From Mycobacterium shinjukuense (GTDB taxonomy: Bacteria; Actinomycetota; Actinomycetes; Mycobacteriales; Mycobacteriaceae), in NCBI RefSeq assembly GCF_010730055.1, contig NZ_AP022575.1:1178001-1242000 (forward strand): DNA of 64,000 nucleotides. Reading direction: 5' to 3'. Below are positions 25,350 through 34,176 of this stretch, one piece after another. The translations under genes and the position numbers were made by a program. How positions within the stretch are numbered: the stretch's first letter is position 1; each line of letters opens with the position of its first letter. The notes beneath the pieces were generated by a model that saw only the letters and a program-made list of their open reading frames with translations, made no database searches and had not been told where the DNA came from.

Positions 25350-26261
25350 CTAGTCCGGGTCACGGCGCGCCATGGCGTAGCTCAGTGCCTCCCCAATCGT
25401 GTTGTGGTGGAACCGAAAACCGGCCTGCTCGAGCGCGCTGGGGATGACGCGCTGGCCGATCAGCAGCCCTTCATCGGCGAATTCGCCAAGCGCGGCGCGC
25501 ACCGCGAAACCGGGCAGCATCAACGGGGTCGGGCGGTTGAGCGCGCGGCCGAATGCGGTGGTGAACTCGGCGTTGGTGACCGGCGCCGGCCCGGTCATGT
25601 TCACCGGCCCGGACAGCGTGGGGTGCGAGATGGCAAACAGCAGCGCGCGCACCTCATCCTCCAGGCTGATCCATGACATGTATTGCCGGCCGCTGCCCAG
25701 CCGGGCGCCCAGACCCACCGAGAACAGCGGCCGCATCATCCGCAGCGCACCGCCGGCCGGGGCCAGCACCAGGCCGGTGCGGGCCAGCACCACCCGGGTG
25801 CCGGCGTATTGGGCGGGCAGCGTCGCGGCTTCCCAGTCCACACACAGCCGGGCCAAGAAACCCGTTCCCGCTGGGGCATTTTCGTCGACTACCCGGTCCC
25901 TGGTGTTTCCGTAGTAGCCCACCGCGCTAGCGTTGATCAGGGTGCCCACGCCGGCGTCGGCGACCGCGGCGGACAGCACCTCGGTCGGGGTGATCCGGCT
26001 GTCGCGCAGGCTCTGTTTGAACGCCCCCGACCACCGGCGCGCACCGATGTTGACCCCGCACAGGTTGACCACCACGTCGACATCGGCGAGCGCGTCGGCG
26101 TCGAACTCGCCGCTCTCCGGATTCCAGTGCAGCTCTTCGGAATTCGCTGGCGTCCGGCGCACGATGCGAAGCACCGGGTGGTCGGCTGCGCGCAGCGCCG
26201 CGGTCAGCGCCGAGCCGATCAGGCCAGACGAACCCGCTATCGCGACAACGGCTTTGGCCAC
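25350..26261 (-). CDS. TIGR01777-type SDR epimerase-like protein
   Basis: 303 aa, equivalent to Rv2216. Extended short-chain dehydrogenase fold with an N-terminal Rossmann motif AIAGSSGLIGSAL, the diagnostic VNLCGVNIGARRW, NASAVGYYGN with the active-site Tyr region, and a YMSWISLEDEVRALLF block typical of the YfcH/TIGR01777 family. Reaction not known. GTG 26261 is chosen because it directly precedes the Rossmann strand and lies 4 nt after the dlaT stop; a longer in-frame ATG at 26339 would overlap dlaT. Likely co-transcribed with dlaT. Confidence 0.9.
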   Translation of the reverse strand: MAKAVVAIAGSSGLIGSALTAALRAADHPVLRIVRRTPANSEELHWNPESGEFDADALADVDVVVNLCGVNIGARRWSGAFKQSLRDSRITPTEVLSAAVADAGVGTLINASAVGYYGNTRDRVVDENAPAGTGFLARLCVDWEAATLPAQYAGTRVVLARTGLVLAPAGGALRMMRPLFSVGLGARLGSGRQYMSWISLEDEVRALLFAISHPTLSGPVNMTGPAPVTNAEFTTAFGRALNRPTPLMLPGFAVRAALGEFADEGLLIGQRVIPSALEQAGFRFHHNTIGEALSYAMARRDPD

Positions 26262-26265
26262 GTTC

Positions 26266-27996
26266 TCACAGCCCCAGATCGGCCTCGAACGCTGCCTCTT
26301 CGAGCCGGTGCTTGATCGTGGTGAGGAACCGTCCGGCATCGGCGCCGTCGATCAGCCGGTGGTCATAGGTCAGCGGCAGATAGCAGATTGAACGGATGCC
26401 GATCGACTCGTTGCCGAAGCTGTCGACGATCACCCGCGGTCGTTTGACAATGGCCCCGGTGCCGAGCATGGCGGCCTGCGGCGGGACCAGGATCGGGGTG
26501 TCGAACAAGGCGCCCTGGCTGCCGATGTTGGTGATGGTGAAGGTGCCGCCGGACAACTCGTCGGGCTTCAAGTTGCCCGAGCGCGCGCGGGCAGCGATGT
26601 CGGCGATCGCTCGGGCCAGGCCGGCCAGTGACAAGTCGCCGGCATTGTGAATGACCGGGGACAGCAGACCCTGCTCGGTGTCGACGGCGAAGCCGAGGTG
26701 TTCGGCGTCGTAGTAGGTGATCTCCTTGGTGTCCTCGTTGTAGCTGGCGTTGATGTTGGGATGAATCTTGAGGGCGTCGATCACCGCCTTGGCAATGAAC
26801 GGCAGGTACGTCAGGTTCACCCCCTCACGCTCGGCGAACGCGGCCTTGGCCCGGGCGCGCAACCCCACGATCTTGGTCATGTCGACTTCGTGGGTTTGGG
26901 TGAGCTGGGCGGTGGCTTGCAGGGATTCGCGGGTCTTGTTGGCGGTGATCTGGCGGATGCGGCTGGCCTTCTGTGTGGTGCCGCGCAGATGCGCCAGCGC
27001 TGGTGCCGGCCCCGGCGCCGCTTTCGCCGCCGGCGCCGAGGGTGCGGCCGGGGCGGCCGCGGGTGCCTTGGCGGCTTCCTTTGTCCGCTCAACCGCGGCC
27101 AGCACGTCCTGCTTGCGGATCCGCCCGCCCACGCCGGTGCCGGTCACGGTGGCGAGGTCGATGTTGTTCTCGGCGGCCAGTTTTCGCACGAGCGGGGTCA
27201 CATACGGCGCACCCTCGGCGCCGCCTTCCGGCCGGGCAACCGGTGGCGGCTGTACCGGCGCGGCAACCGGCGCGGGCGCGGGCGCGGGCTCGGCAACCGG
27301 CGCGGGCGCGGGCGCCGGCGCGGGCGCGGGCGCGAGCGCGGGCTCGGCAACCGGCGCGGGCGCGATAACGCTGCCCACAGCGGTTCCGATCCACGCCAAC
27401 TCGCCGCCCACCTGCACGGTGTCGTCCTCGTGCGCGGTGATGCTGACGAGGACGCCGGCCACCGGCGATGGGATCTCGGTGTCGACCTTGTCGGTGGACA
27501 CCTCCACCAGCGGCTCGTCGACCTGAACCGAATCGCCGACCTTCTTCAGCCAGCGGGTCACCGTGCCCTCGGTCACCGATTCGCCGAGTTCGGGCATCAG
27601 CACCGGCCGCGCGTCGCCGCGGGCCGGCGGGGCCGCCTGGGCCGGCGCCGCTTCGGGTTCAGGTTCGGGCCGGGCCTCCGGTTGCGGTTGGGCCGCGGGT
27701 GCCGCCTCGACCGTGGGCCGGGGTGTGGGCGGCGCTTCTTCCTCCGCGGCGGCTTCGTCGGGGCCGCCGATGATGGCCAGTTCACCGCCCACCTCGACGG
27801 TGTCGTCCTCCTGGGCGATGATCTTGGTCAGCACACCAGCGGCCGGTGCCGGGATTTCGGTGTCGACCTTGTCGGTGGACACCTCGACGATCGGCTCGTC
27901 CAGTTCGACCGTGTCGCCCTCTTGCTTGAGCCAACGGGTGACCGTCCCTTCGGTAACGCTCTCACCAAGTGCCGGCATCTGGACTGAGAACGCCAT
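26266..27996 (-). CDS. dlaT: Dihydrolipoamide acyltransferase (E2)
   Basis: 576 aa, equivalent to Rv2215 (553 aa). Shared E2 of pyruvate dehydrogenase and, in M. tuberculosis, of the peroxynitrite reductase system. Two lipoyl domains (about residues 1-80 and 132-210), each with DKVDTEIP and its lipoylated Lys; a subunit-binding domain (VTPLVRKLAAENNIDL, about 268-305); and a catalytic domain (about 345-576) with the active-site YDHRLIDGADAG. The extra length relative to M. tuberculosis lies in Pro/Ala linkers, which contain short tandem repeats. GAGGAG precedes ATG 27996. Its cofactor genes lipB and lipA lie downstream. Confidence 0.96.
   Translation of the reverse strand: MAFSVQMPALGESVTEGTVTRWLKQEGDTVELDEPIVEVSTDKVDTEIPAPAAGVLTKIIAQEDDTVEVGGELAIIGGPDEAAAEEEAPPTPRPTVEAAPAAQPQPEARPEPEPEAAPAQAAPPARGDARPVLMPELGESVTEGTVTRWLKKVGDSVQVDEPLVEVSTDKVDTEIPSPVAGVLVSITAHEDDTVQVGGELAWIGTAVGSVIAPAPVAEPALAPAPAPAPAPAPVAEPAPAPAPVAAPVQPPPVARPEGGAEGAPYVTPLVRKLAAENNIDLATVTGTGVGGRIRKQDVLAAVERTKEAAKAPAAAPAAPSAPAAKAAPGPAPALAHLRGTTQKASRIRQITANKTRESLQATAQLTQTHEVDMTKIVGLRARAKAAFAEREGVNLTYLPFIAKAVIDALKIHPNINASYNEDTKEITYYDAEHLGFAVDTEQGLLSPVIHNAGDLSLAGLARAIADIAARARSGNLKPDELSGGTFTITNIGSQGALFDTPILVPPQAAMLGTGAIVKRPRVIVDSFGNESIGIRSICYLPLTYDHRLIDGADAGRFLTTIKHRLEEAAFEADLGL
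27265..27365 (-). repeat. Short tandem repeats in dlaT linker
   Basis: Hexanucleotide units of the GCGGGC/GCGCCC type plus a longer unit encoding (V)AEPAPAPAP recur about three times. They encode the flexible Pro-Ala linker between the second lipoyl and the binding domain; copy number may vary between strains. Confidence 0.7.
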
Positions 27997-28066
27997 TGCT
28001 GTTGACTCCTCGATCGTCGTCGGTCGCAGGTCGACCTGGGTAGGAAACCCAACTGGATGTCGAAAC

Positions 28067-28095
28067 TATCCTGTCACTGTGCCGGATGAGGCACA
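28067..28095 (+). promoter_or_regulatory. Candidate ephD promoter with overlapping dyad
   Basis: TATCCT (28067-28072) fits a -10. The expected start, near 28079, falls in an inverted repeat TGTGCC-6nt-GGCACA (28078-28095), which could be an operator. No regulator is identified. Confidence 0.35.
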
Positions 28096-28150
28096 CAGCC
28101 AGGGGACTTCGACCGCGCGGCGCGTCGAACATCCTTGTTACGGAGGTCCG

Positions 28151-29932
28151 ATGCCAGCAATTTCACAGGCCCCCCAACGATTCGTGGACAGCGCGGACGG
28201 GGTCCGCATCGCGGTGTACGAGGACGGCAACCCCCAGGGTCCCACGGCCGTGCTGGTGCATGGCTTCCCGGACTCGCACGTGCTGTGGGACGGGGTTGTT
28301 CCGCTGCTGGCAAAGCGGTTCCGCATCATCCGTTACGACAACCGCGGGGTGGGGTTGTCGTCGGCGCCCAAACCCGTGGCCGGCTACACCATGGCCCGTT
28401 TCGCCGACGACTTCGCCGCGGTCGTCGCCGCGCTGAGCCCGGGCCAGCCGGTGCACGTGCTGGCCCACGACTGGGGTTCGGTGGGCGTCTGGGAGTACCT
28501 GGGCAGGCCGGGGTCGCGGGATCGGGTCGCCTCGTTCACCTCGGTGTCCGGTCCCAGCCAGGACCATCTGGTCAGCTACCTGGTGGGCGGTCTGCGCCGG
28601 CCCTGGCGCCCGCGGACCTTCTTTCGGGCGCTGAGCCAGTTGCTGCGCCTAAGCTACATGGCGCTGTTTTCGGTGCCCGTGCTGGCGCCGCTGCTGCTTC
28701 GGGTGGCGTTGTCGAGCGCGGCCATCCGGCGCAATATGGTCGACAACATCCCCGCCGACCGTATCCACCACTCCGCCACGCTGGCCCGCGACGCGGCTCG
28801 CTCGGTGAAAACCTACCCCGCCAACTACTTTCGCGCGTTTTCCGGTAGCCGCCGCGCCCGTGCCATTCCGGTCGTGGACGTTCCGGTGCAGCTGATCGTC
28901 AACACGAACGATCCGTACGTGCGGCCCCACGGGTACGACGAAACGGCCCGCTTTGTGCCACGGCTGTGGCGGCGCGACATCAAAGCCGGTCACTTCTCGC
29001 CGATGTCGCACCCGCAGGTGATGGCGGCCGCGGTGGCTGACCTCGCCGACCTGGTCGAAGGCAAACCACCCAGCCGCGCGCTGCTGCGCGCGCAGGTCGG
29101 GCGTGCGCGCGCGAGCTTCGGCGACACCTTGGTCTCGGTCACCGGGGCCGGCAGCGGGATCGGTCGGGAGACCGCGCTCGCCTTCGCCCGGGAGGGCGCC
29201 GAGGTGGTGGTCAGCGACGTCGACGAGGCCACCGTCAAGGAGACGGCCGCTGAAATCGCCGCGCGCGGCGGCGTCGCGCACGCCTACGTGGTCGACGTGT
29301 CCGACGCCGACGCGGTCGAGGCCTTCGCCGAGCGGGTCAGCGCCGAGCACGGCGTGCCCGACATCGTGGTCAACAACGCCGGTATCGGGCAGGCGGGGGG
29401 CTTCCTGGACACCCCGGCCGAACAGTTCGACCGGGTGCTGGCCGTCAACCTCGGTGGCGTGGTCAACGGCTGCCGGGCGTTTGGCCGGCGCCTGGTCGAG
29501 CGCGGCACCGGCGGCCACATCGTCAACGTGTCGTCGATGGCCGCCTATGCCCCGAACCAGTCGTTGAGCGCCTACTGCACCTCCAAGGCGGCGACCAACA
29601 TGTTCTCCGACTGCCTGCGGGCCGAACTCGACGCCGCCGGTGTCGGTTTGACCACCATCTGCCCCGGCGTCATCAACACCAACATCGTCCGGGCCACCCG
29701 GTTCGACGCGCCGGCCGGCGACGGCGAGCGCGTGTCCGACCGGCAGGGGCGGATCGACACGATGTTCGCGCTGCGCCGCTACGGTCCGGACAAGGTCGCC
29801 AACGCCATCGTGTCCGCGGTCAAGAAGAACAAGCCGATCCGGCCGGTCGCGCCCGAAGCCTATGCGCTCTACGGCCTTTCGCGGGTGCTGCCGCAGGCGC
29901 TGCGCAGCACCGCGCGCCTGCGGGTCATCTGA
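28151..29932 (+). CDS. ephD: EphD: alpha/beta hydrolase fused to short-chain dehydrogenase
   Basis: 593 aa (M. tuberculosis EphD, Rv2214c, 592 aa). Residues about 1-300: epoxide-hydrolase-like domain with VHGFPDSHVLWDG, nucleophile Asp in LAHDWGSVGVWEY and His in KAGHFSPMSHP. Residues about 320-593: SDR domain with NAD(P)-binding VTGAGSGIGRE, NNAGIG and catalytic Ser and YxxxK in NVSSMAAYAP..YCTSKAA. EphD has been linked to mycolic acid metabolism. ATG 28151 has GGAGG 5-9 nt upstream and fits family length, although the frame is open much further upstream, antisense to dlaT. Stops 3 bp from the convergent pepB. Confidence 0.95.
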   Translation: MPAISQAPQRFVDSADGVRIAVYEDGNPQGPTAVLVHGFPDSHVLWDGVVPLLAKRFRIIRYDNRGVGLSSAPKPVAGYTMARFADDFAAVVAALSPGQPVHVLAHDWGSVGVWEYLGRPGSRDRVASFTSVSGPSQDHLVSYLVGGLRRPWRPRTFFRALSQLLRLSYMALFSVPVLAPLLLRVALSSAAIRRNMVDNIPADRIHHSATLARDAARSVKTYPANYFRAFSGSRRARAIPVVDVPVQLIVNTNDPYVRPHGYDETARFVPRLWRRDIKAGHFSPMSHPQVMAAAVADLADLVEGKPPSRALLRAQVGRARASFGDTLVSVTGAGSGIGRETALAFAREGAEVVVSDVDEATVKETAAEIAARGGVAHAYVVDVSDADAVEAFAERVSAEHGVPDIVVNNAGIGQAGGFLDTPAEQFDRVLAVNLGGVVNGCRAFGRRLVERGTGGHIVNVSSMAAYAPNQSLSAYCTSKAATNMFSDCLRAELDAAGVGLTTICPGVINTNIVRATRFDAPAGDGERVSDRQGRIDTMFALRRYGPDKVANAIVSAVKKNKPIRPVAPEAYALYGLSRVLPQALRSTARLRVI

Positions 29933-29935
29933 CCG

Positions 29936-31489
29936 CTACCCGTTGTCGGCGATGTCCTCGAGCACCGCAAACATGGTCCGGGTCGGCACACCGGTGGCCC
30001 CCTTGGGCGTGTAGCCCCACGCGTTGCCGGTGTTGTAGGCCGGGCCGGCCACGTCGATGTGCGCCCAATCCACCGAATCGGAAACGAATTCCCGCAGGAA
30101 CACCCCGGCCACCAGCATGCCGGCGAACCGTTGCCCACTGACATTGGCCAGGTCGGCCACCGTGGACTTCAGGTCGTCCTTGAGTTCGTCGGGCAGCGGC
30201 ATCGGCCAACCGTTCTCGCCCACCCGCTGCGAGATCGCGGCGACCCGGTCACGGAACTCGTCGCTGCCCATGACGCCGGGGATGCGGGCACCCAGTGCCA
30301 CCGTTTGCGCGCCGGTCAGGGTGGACGTTTCGATCAGGTAGTCCGGGTTGTCCTCGCAGGCGCGAACGATGGCGTCGGCCAGGATGAGCCGGCCCTCCGC
30401 GTCGGTGTTGAGCACCTCGACCGTGGTCCCGCCGTACTGGGTCAGCACGTCCCCGGGGCGTTGCGCCGTGGCCGACGGCATGTTCTCGGCCATCGGCACG
30501 GTGGCGATCACGTCGATCGGCAGCCGCTGCCGGGCGGCCAGCGTGATGGTCGCGATCACCGCGGCGGCCCCGCCCATGTCCGAGGTCATGTGGTGCATGG
30601 ATGCGGCGGGTTTGATCGAGATCCCGCCGGTGTCGAAGGTGATGCCCTTGCCGACCAGGGCCACCCTCTTGGCTAGCTTCGGGTTCTTGGCCAGCTGCGA
30701 TCCCCGATGGGTCAACCGCACCAGCCGCGGCGGTCGCGACGAGCCCTGGCCGACACCGATCACCCCGCCGTAGCCGGCCCTGCGCAGCGCCTTGTCGTCG
30801 AGCAGCTCCACCTCCAGACCCGCGGATTCTCCCAATTCTCGTGCACGCCTAGCGAATTCGGCGGGAAACAAATGGCTGGGCGGGGTGTTGACCAGGTCGC
30901 GGGCGGTGCCGACCGCGGTCGCGACGGCCACGGCGTGCGCGCCCTGCGGCTTGGCGTCTCGCGCGGTGGATAGCACGGTGATCTTGCGCAGCCCGGCGTC
31001 TTTGGGCGCGGTCTTGGCGCTGCGGAAGGCGCTGAACCGGTAGCTGCCCAGGATGAGCCCCTCGACGACGGCCGAGCAGCAGCCGTCGCCGGGCAGCTCG
31101 GCCAGCGTGGTGATCACCGCACCGGAACTGCCAAGGGCCCGGGCCGCCACACCGGCGGCCCGCCGGATCGCATCGGTCGGCCATTGCTGCCGGGGTTTGC
31201 CCAGGCCAACCGTCAGCACGCTGGCCACCGGCAGCGACGACACCACCAGCCGGTGCACCTGCTCACTGGCGCCGGTGGCCTCCAGCGCCCGCAGACCGGC
31301 CTCGATGTCGGCCACCGAGTCCGCGGACAGGAACGGCTCGGCCGACACAACGGCCGCGCCCGGCTGATCTTCTTCGCCGGTCGAAACGACCGGCACCAGC
31401 AATACCGAAGAACTCACACCGCGTTTCGGCAGCGATGTGGCGATGTTGACAGCGGGGGATTGGTAACCCAATGCGGTGGCCACGGCCAA
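29936..31489 (-). CDS. pepB: Leucyl aminopeptidase (M17)
   Basis: 517 aa, equivalent to Rv2213 (515 aa). Hexameric two-metal cytosolic aminopeptidase. Catalytic domain motifs are intact: VGKGITFDTGGISIKP (metal Lys and Asp), HHMTSDMGGAAAV and the family signature NTDAEGRLILADA with metal Asp and Glu. The N-terminal domain runs to about residue 190. Starts 5 nt after the adenylate cyclase stop, so the two form one operon. Confidence 0.96.
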   Translation of the reverse strand: MAVATALGYQSPAVNIATSLPKRGVSSSVLLVPVVSTGEEDQPGAAVVSAEPFLSADSVADIEAGLRALEATGASEQVHRLVVSSLPVASVLTVGLGKPRQQWPTDAIRRAAGVAARALGSSGAVITTLAELPGDGCCSAVVEGLILGSYRFSAFRSAKTAPKDAGLRKITVLSTARDAKPQGAHAVAVATAVGTARDLVNTPPSHLFPAEFARRARELGESAGLEVELLDDKALRRAGYGGVIGVGQGSSRPPRLVRLTHRGSQLAKNPKLAKRVALVGKGITFDTGGISIKPAASMHHMTSDMGGAAAVIATITLAARQRLPIDVIATVPMAENMPSATAQRPGDVLTQYGGTTVEVLNTDAEGRLILADAIVRACEDNPDYLIETSTLTGAQTVALGARIPGVMGSDEFRDRVAAISQRVGENGWPMPLPDELKDDLKSTVADLANVSGQRFAGMLVAGVFLREFVSDSVDWAHIDVAGPAYNTGNAWGYTPKGATGVPTRTMFAVLEDIADNG

Positions 31490-31494
31490 CCACC

Positions 31495-32595
31495 CTAGTC
31501 GGGCGACGATGCGCGCAATTCGAAGGCGGTCACCGGGTCGTCAAAACCCTTCAGCGTCAACGGGTCACGGGCGATCGCGGGCCAGCCCGGCAGCTTGTCC
31601 CGCAGGGCCGGTGCGGCCAGGATCTGCCCCGGCGCCGCGACCGCCACCAGTCGGGCGGCCAGGTTTACCGGGTTGCCGAAGTAGTCCCCGTTGATGGCCA
31701 GCACCGTGCCGTAGGCAAGACCGGCGCGGACCTGCAGGTGAGCCGCACGCGCCTTGGGGTGGCCGACAAGATCCACGGCGGCCTGCACCAGCCGCTCGGG
31801 CTGCGGACTTACCCACATCACCGCATCGCCGATGAACTTCACCACCCTGCCGCCGTCGGTGTGCACCACATCTGTCACGGTGGCGCCGAACTCGTTGAGC
31901 AACTCCGACAGCTGTGCGGGCGTGAGCGTCTGGGTCAACGCGGTGAATCCGGACAGATCGGCGAAACCGACACCGCACGTCACGCTCGCCGAGGTGTCTT
32001 GGATGACATCCTCAAAATAGGTGCGGGCGCTGGTCAGATGGTGGCGGTGGACGGTGTCGATCAGTGCCCCCATCCGCGGGACGAACTCGGCGGCCGCGCG
32101 GTAGGCCTGCGCCGTGGCGAGCTCATCGTGGGTATGGGTCATCTGGATGTCCGGCATCCCGGCGCGGATGATGGTTGACTCGGCCTCGGCAAGTCGGGCC
32201 ATGGCGGCGCCGAGCACCCGCAACAGGCCATACGCGCCGTCCTCACCCACCACCGCCTTGAGCGCGACCCACGTCTGCAGGGCGTCGACGTCGGCCTGGC
32301 TCAGCGCGGGAACATCCGGGCCGGCGACGGTCAGGCCCAGCAGCGCCCAGGCGTGTGCCACTTCGTCGGCGGACAACCCGAGCCGTTCGGCCGCGGTCAC
32401 CAGGGTGTAGATCGGGCGTCCCGACCACTGCAAGACGTCACCGGCCAGCCCGAAGAGCCGGCCGCGGCGCTCGGCTTCAACCATCTCGTCAACCGTGAAG
32501 CCAAGCTCGTCCAGATACTTGATCAGGTCGGCCCGGTCACGCGGATTGGCGATCCCGGCAGCCGCCAGGGCGTCGAAGTCGAGGGAATCGGACAC
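31495..32595 (-). CDS. Class III adenylate cyclase
   Basis: 366 aa, equivalent to Rv2212, a pH-sensitive soluble adenylyl cyclase. The N-terminal about 190 residues are helical and presumably regulatory; residues about 205-360 are the cyclase homology domain with metal-binding GFADLSGFTALTQ, substrate-binding VVKFIGDAVMW (Lys for adenine choice and the second metal Asp) and GDYFGNPVNLAARL with the transition-state Asn and Arg. Makes cAMP. Divergent from gcvT with a 44-bp gap. Confidence 0.93.
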   Translation of the reverse strand: MSDSLDFDALAAAGIANPRDRADLIKYLDELGFTVDEMVEAERRGRLFGLAGDVLQWSGRPIYTLVTAAERLGLSADEVAHAWALLGLTVAGPDVPALSQADVDALQTWVALKAVVGEDGAYGLLRVLGAAMARLAEAESTIIRAGMPDIQMTHTHDELATAQAYRAAAEFVPRMGALIDTVHRHHLTSARTYFEDVIQDTSASVTCGVGFADLSGFTALTQTLTPAQLSELLNEFGATVTDVVHTDGGRVVKFIGDAVMWVSPQPERLVQAAVDLVGHPKARAAHLQVRAGLAYGTVLAINGDYFGNPVNLAARLVAVAAPGQILAAPALRDKLPGWPAIARDPLTLKGFDDPVTAFELRASSPD

Positions 32596-32625
32596 CTGCC
32601 CCAGTGTGCCAGCAGCCGTGCTGAC

Positions 32626-32631
32626 TAGGGT
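32626..32631 (+). promoter_or_regulatory. -10 hexamer, near-leaderless gcvT promoter
   Basis: TAGGGT ends 8 nt before GTG 32640, so the gcvT transcript should begin on or next to the start codon. No glycine riboswitch fits in the 44-bp gap. Confidence 0.45.
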
Positions 32632-32639
32632 GGGACGCC

Positions 32640-33743
32640 GTGACCGATGCGCCGGAATTGCAGCATGGACCGTTGGAAGACCGCCACCGTGCGCTGGGCG
32701 CGAGTTTCGCGGAGTTCGGCGGCTGGTTGATGCCCGTGTCGTATGCCGGAACCGTCAGCGAACACAACGCCACCCGCAACGCCGTCGGCCTGTTCGACGT
32801 CAGCCACCTGGGCAAAGCGCTGGTTCGGGGACCCGGCGCGGCCCGGTTCGTCAACTCCGCGCTCACCAACGACCTGCGTCGCATCGGACCGGGCAAGGCG
32901 CAATACACGTTGTGCTGCACCGAATCCGGCGGTGTCATCGACGACTTGATCGCCTACTACGTCGCTGACGACGAGATTTTTCTGGTGCCCAACGCCGCCA
33001 ACACCGCCGCCGTGGTCGACGCGCTGCGGGCCGCCGCGCCGGCTGAGGTGACGATCACCAACCTGCACCGCGACTATGCGGTGCTGGCGGTGCAGGGGCC
33101 GCGATCCAACCGGGTGCTTGCCGCACTGGGACTGCCCACCGACATGGATTACATGGGCTACGCCGATTCGGTGTGCTCGGGGGTTCCGGTGCGTGTTTGC
33201 CGCACCGGCTACACCGGCGAGTACGGGTACGAACTGCTGCCCCCCTGGGAGTCGGCCCCGGCGGTGTTCGACGCGCTGGTGGCGGCGGTGTTTCAGGCCG
33301 GCGGCGAGCCCGCCGGCCTGGGTGCTCGCGACACGCTGCGCACCGAGATGGGCTACCCGTTGCACGGGCACGAGCTTTCGCTGGACATCTCCCCGCTGCA
33401 GGCCCGATGCGGCTGGGCGATCGGCTGGCAGAAGGATGCGTTCTTCGGCCGCAACGCGCTGCTCGCGGAGAAGGAGGTGGGGCCACGGCGACTGCTGCGG
33501 GGGCTGCGTACGGTCGGCCGGGGTGTGTTGCGGCCTGGGCTCACGGTGCTGGACGGGGACCGTGCCGTCGGGGTCACCACCTCGGGCACGTTCTCGCCGA
33601 CGTTGCAGCGCGGCATCGCGCTGGCGCTGATCGACACCGATGCCGGTGTGCAGGACGGACAGCACGTCACCGTCGACGTGCGCGGCCGCGCGGTCGACTG
33701 CGACGTGGTGCGTCCCCCGTTTGTTGAGGTGAAAACCCGCTAG
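32640..33743 (+). CDS. gcvT: Aminomethyltransferase, glycine cleavage T protein
   Basis: 367 aa, equivalent to Rv2211c. Transfers the aminomethyl carbon from lipoylated H protein to tetrahydrofolate. Fold landmarks: FAEFGGWLMPVSY, VGLFDVSHLGK, NDLRRIGPGKAQYT (folate site), AVQGPRS, RTGYTGEYGYELL and LGARDTLRTEMGYPLHGHE, with the C-terminal VGVTTSGTFSPTL. GTG start at 32640. Its stop is 60 bp before the intron in the ilvE start codon, so read-through from gcvT would run into the intron. Confidence 0.95.
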   Translation: MTDAPELQHGPLEDRHRALGASFAEFGGWLMPVSYAGTVSEHNATRNAVGLFDVSHLGKALVRGPGAARFVNSALTNDLRRIGPGKAQYTLCCTESGGVIDDLIAYYVADDEIFLVPNAANTAAVVDALRAAAPAEVTITNLHRDYAVLAVQGPRSNRVLAALGLPTDMDYMGYADSVCSGVPVRVCRTGYTGEYGYELLPPWESAPAVFDALVAAVFQAGGEPAGLGARDTLRTEMGYPLHGHELSLDISPLQARCGWAIGWQKDAFFGRNALLAEKEVGPRRLLRGLRTVGRGVLRPGLTVLDGDRAVGVTTSGTFSPTLQRGIALALIDTDAGVQDGQHVTVDVRGRAVDCDVVRPPFVEVKTR

Positions 33744-33786
33744 CAGGACAGCCGGGTGGCTGCGGTAGCAAAATCCGGTTCGCACA

Positions 33787-33804
33787 CCGATAGAATCGGC
33801 CCAT
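33787..33804 (+). promoter_or_regulatory. Original ilvE leaderless promoter, now cut off from ilvE
   Basis: The -10 TAGAAT (33791-33796) ends 6 nt before ATG 33803, the ancestral ilvE start codon. The -10 lies in a small hairpin, CCGAT-AGA-ATCGG (33787-33799). The intron enters after AT (33803-33804), separating this promoter from the coding sequence by about 2 kb. Confidence 0.6.
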
Positions 33805-34176
33805 GTTGCGTCCTGCAAGTTGGACTGAACTAGCGGGTGTGAGTCCCGTCCCGGTAGGCACCGGAGCGCCGGGTAGCAGGCCCCGGTTCGTCGTTGAGAG
33901 GCGGCGGGCTAAGCGGGGTGTCAAGAGCCTCTTTGGAGGGAGCAAGTGCGCGGGCCGTAGTGCCGTTAGGTGCGAGTCCTGCAGCCTCGTCAGATTTACA
34001 ACGGAGGAGCCGAGCCGCTCATGTCACGGCGAAGGCCTATGTTCGTCGAGCCCTGGTCCGGGGTTAGCTCGGCGGGTCCTTCCGGGTACGGGGCGGCACG
34101 TGCACACAGTTCAGTCGGGAACAGGAGAGGCCCGTCTGCTCAGCCTGCGTCGGGCAAAGACCAGGGGTATAAGCCG

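Noticed and set aside
27265..27365. CRISPR-like repeats
   Set aside because: Units are short, contiguous and in frame within dlaT; no spacers.
32596..32639. Glycine riboswitch before gcvT
   Set aside because: The 44-bp gap is too short and the start appears leaderless.
33952..33957. GGGCCG in the intron as EBS1 pairing with CGGCCC 33797-33802 of the 5' exon
   Set aside because: Six bases pair, but the target would end 2 nt short of the splice site; without structural modelling the assignment is not safe.
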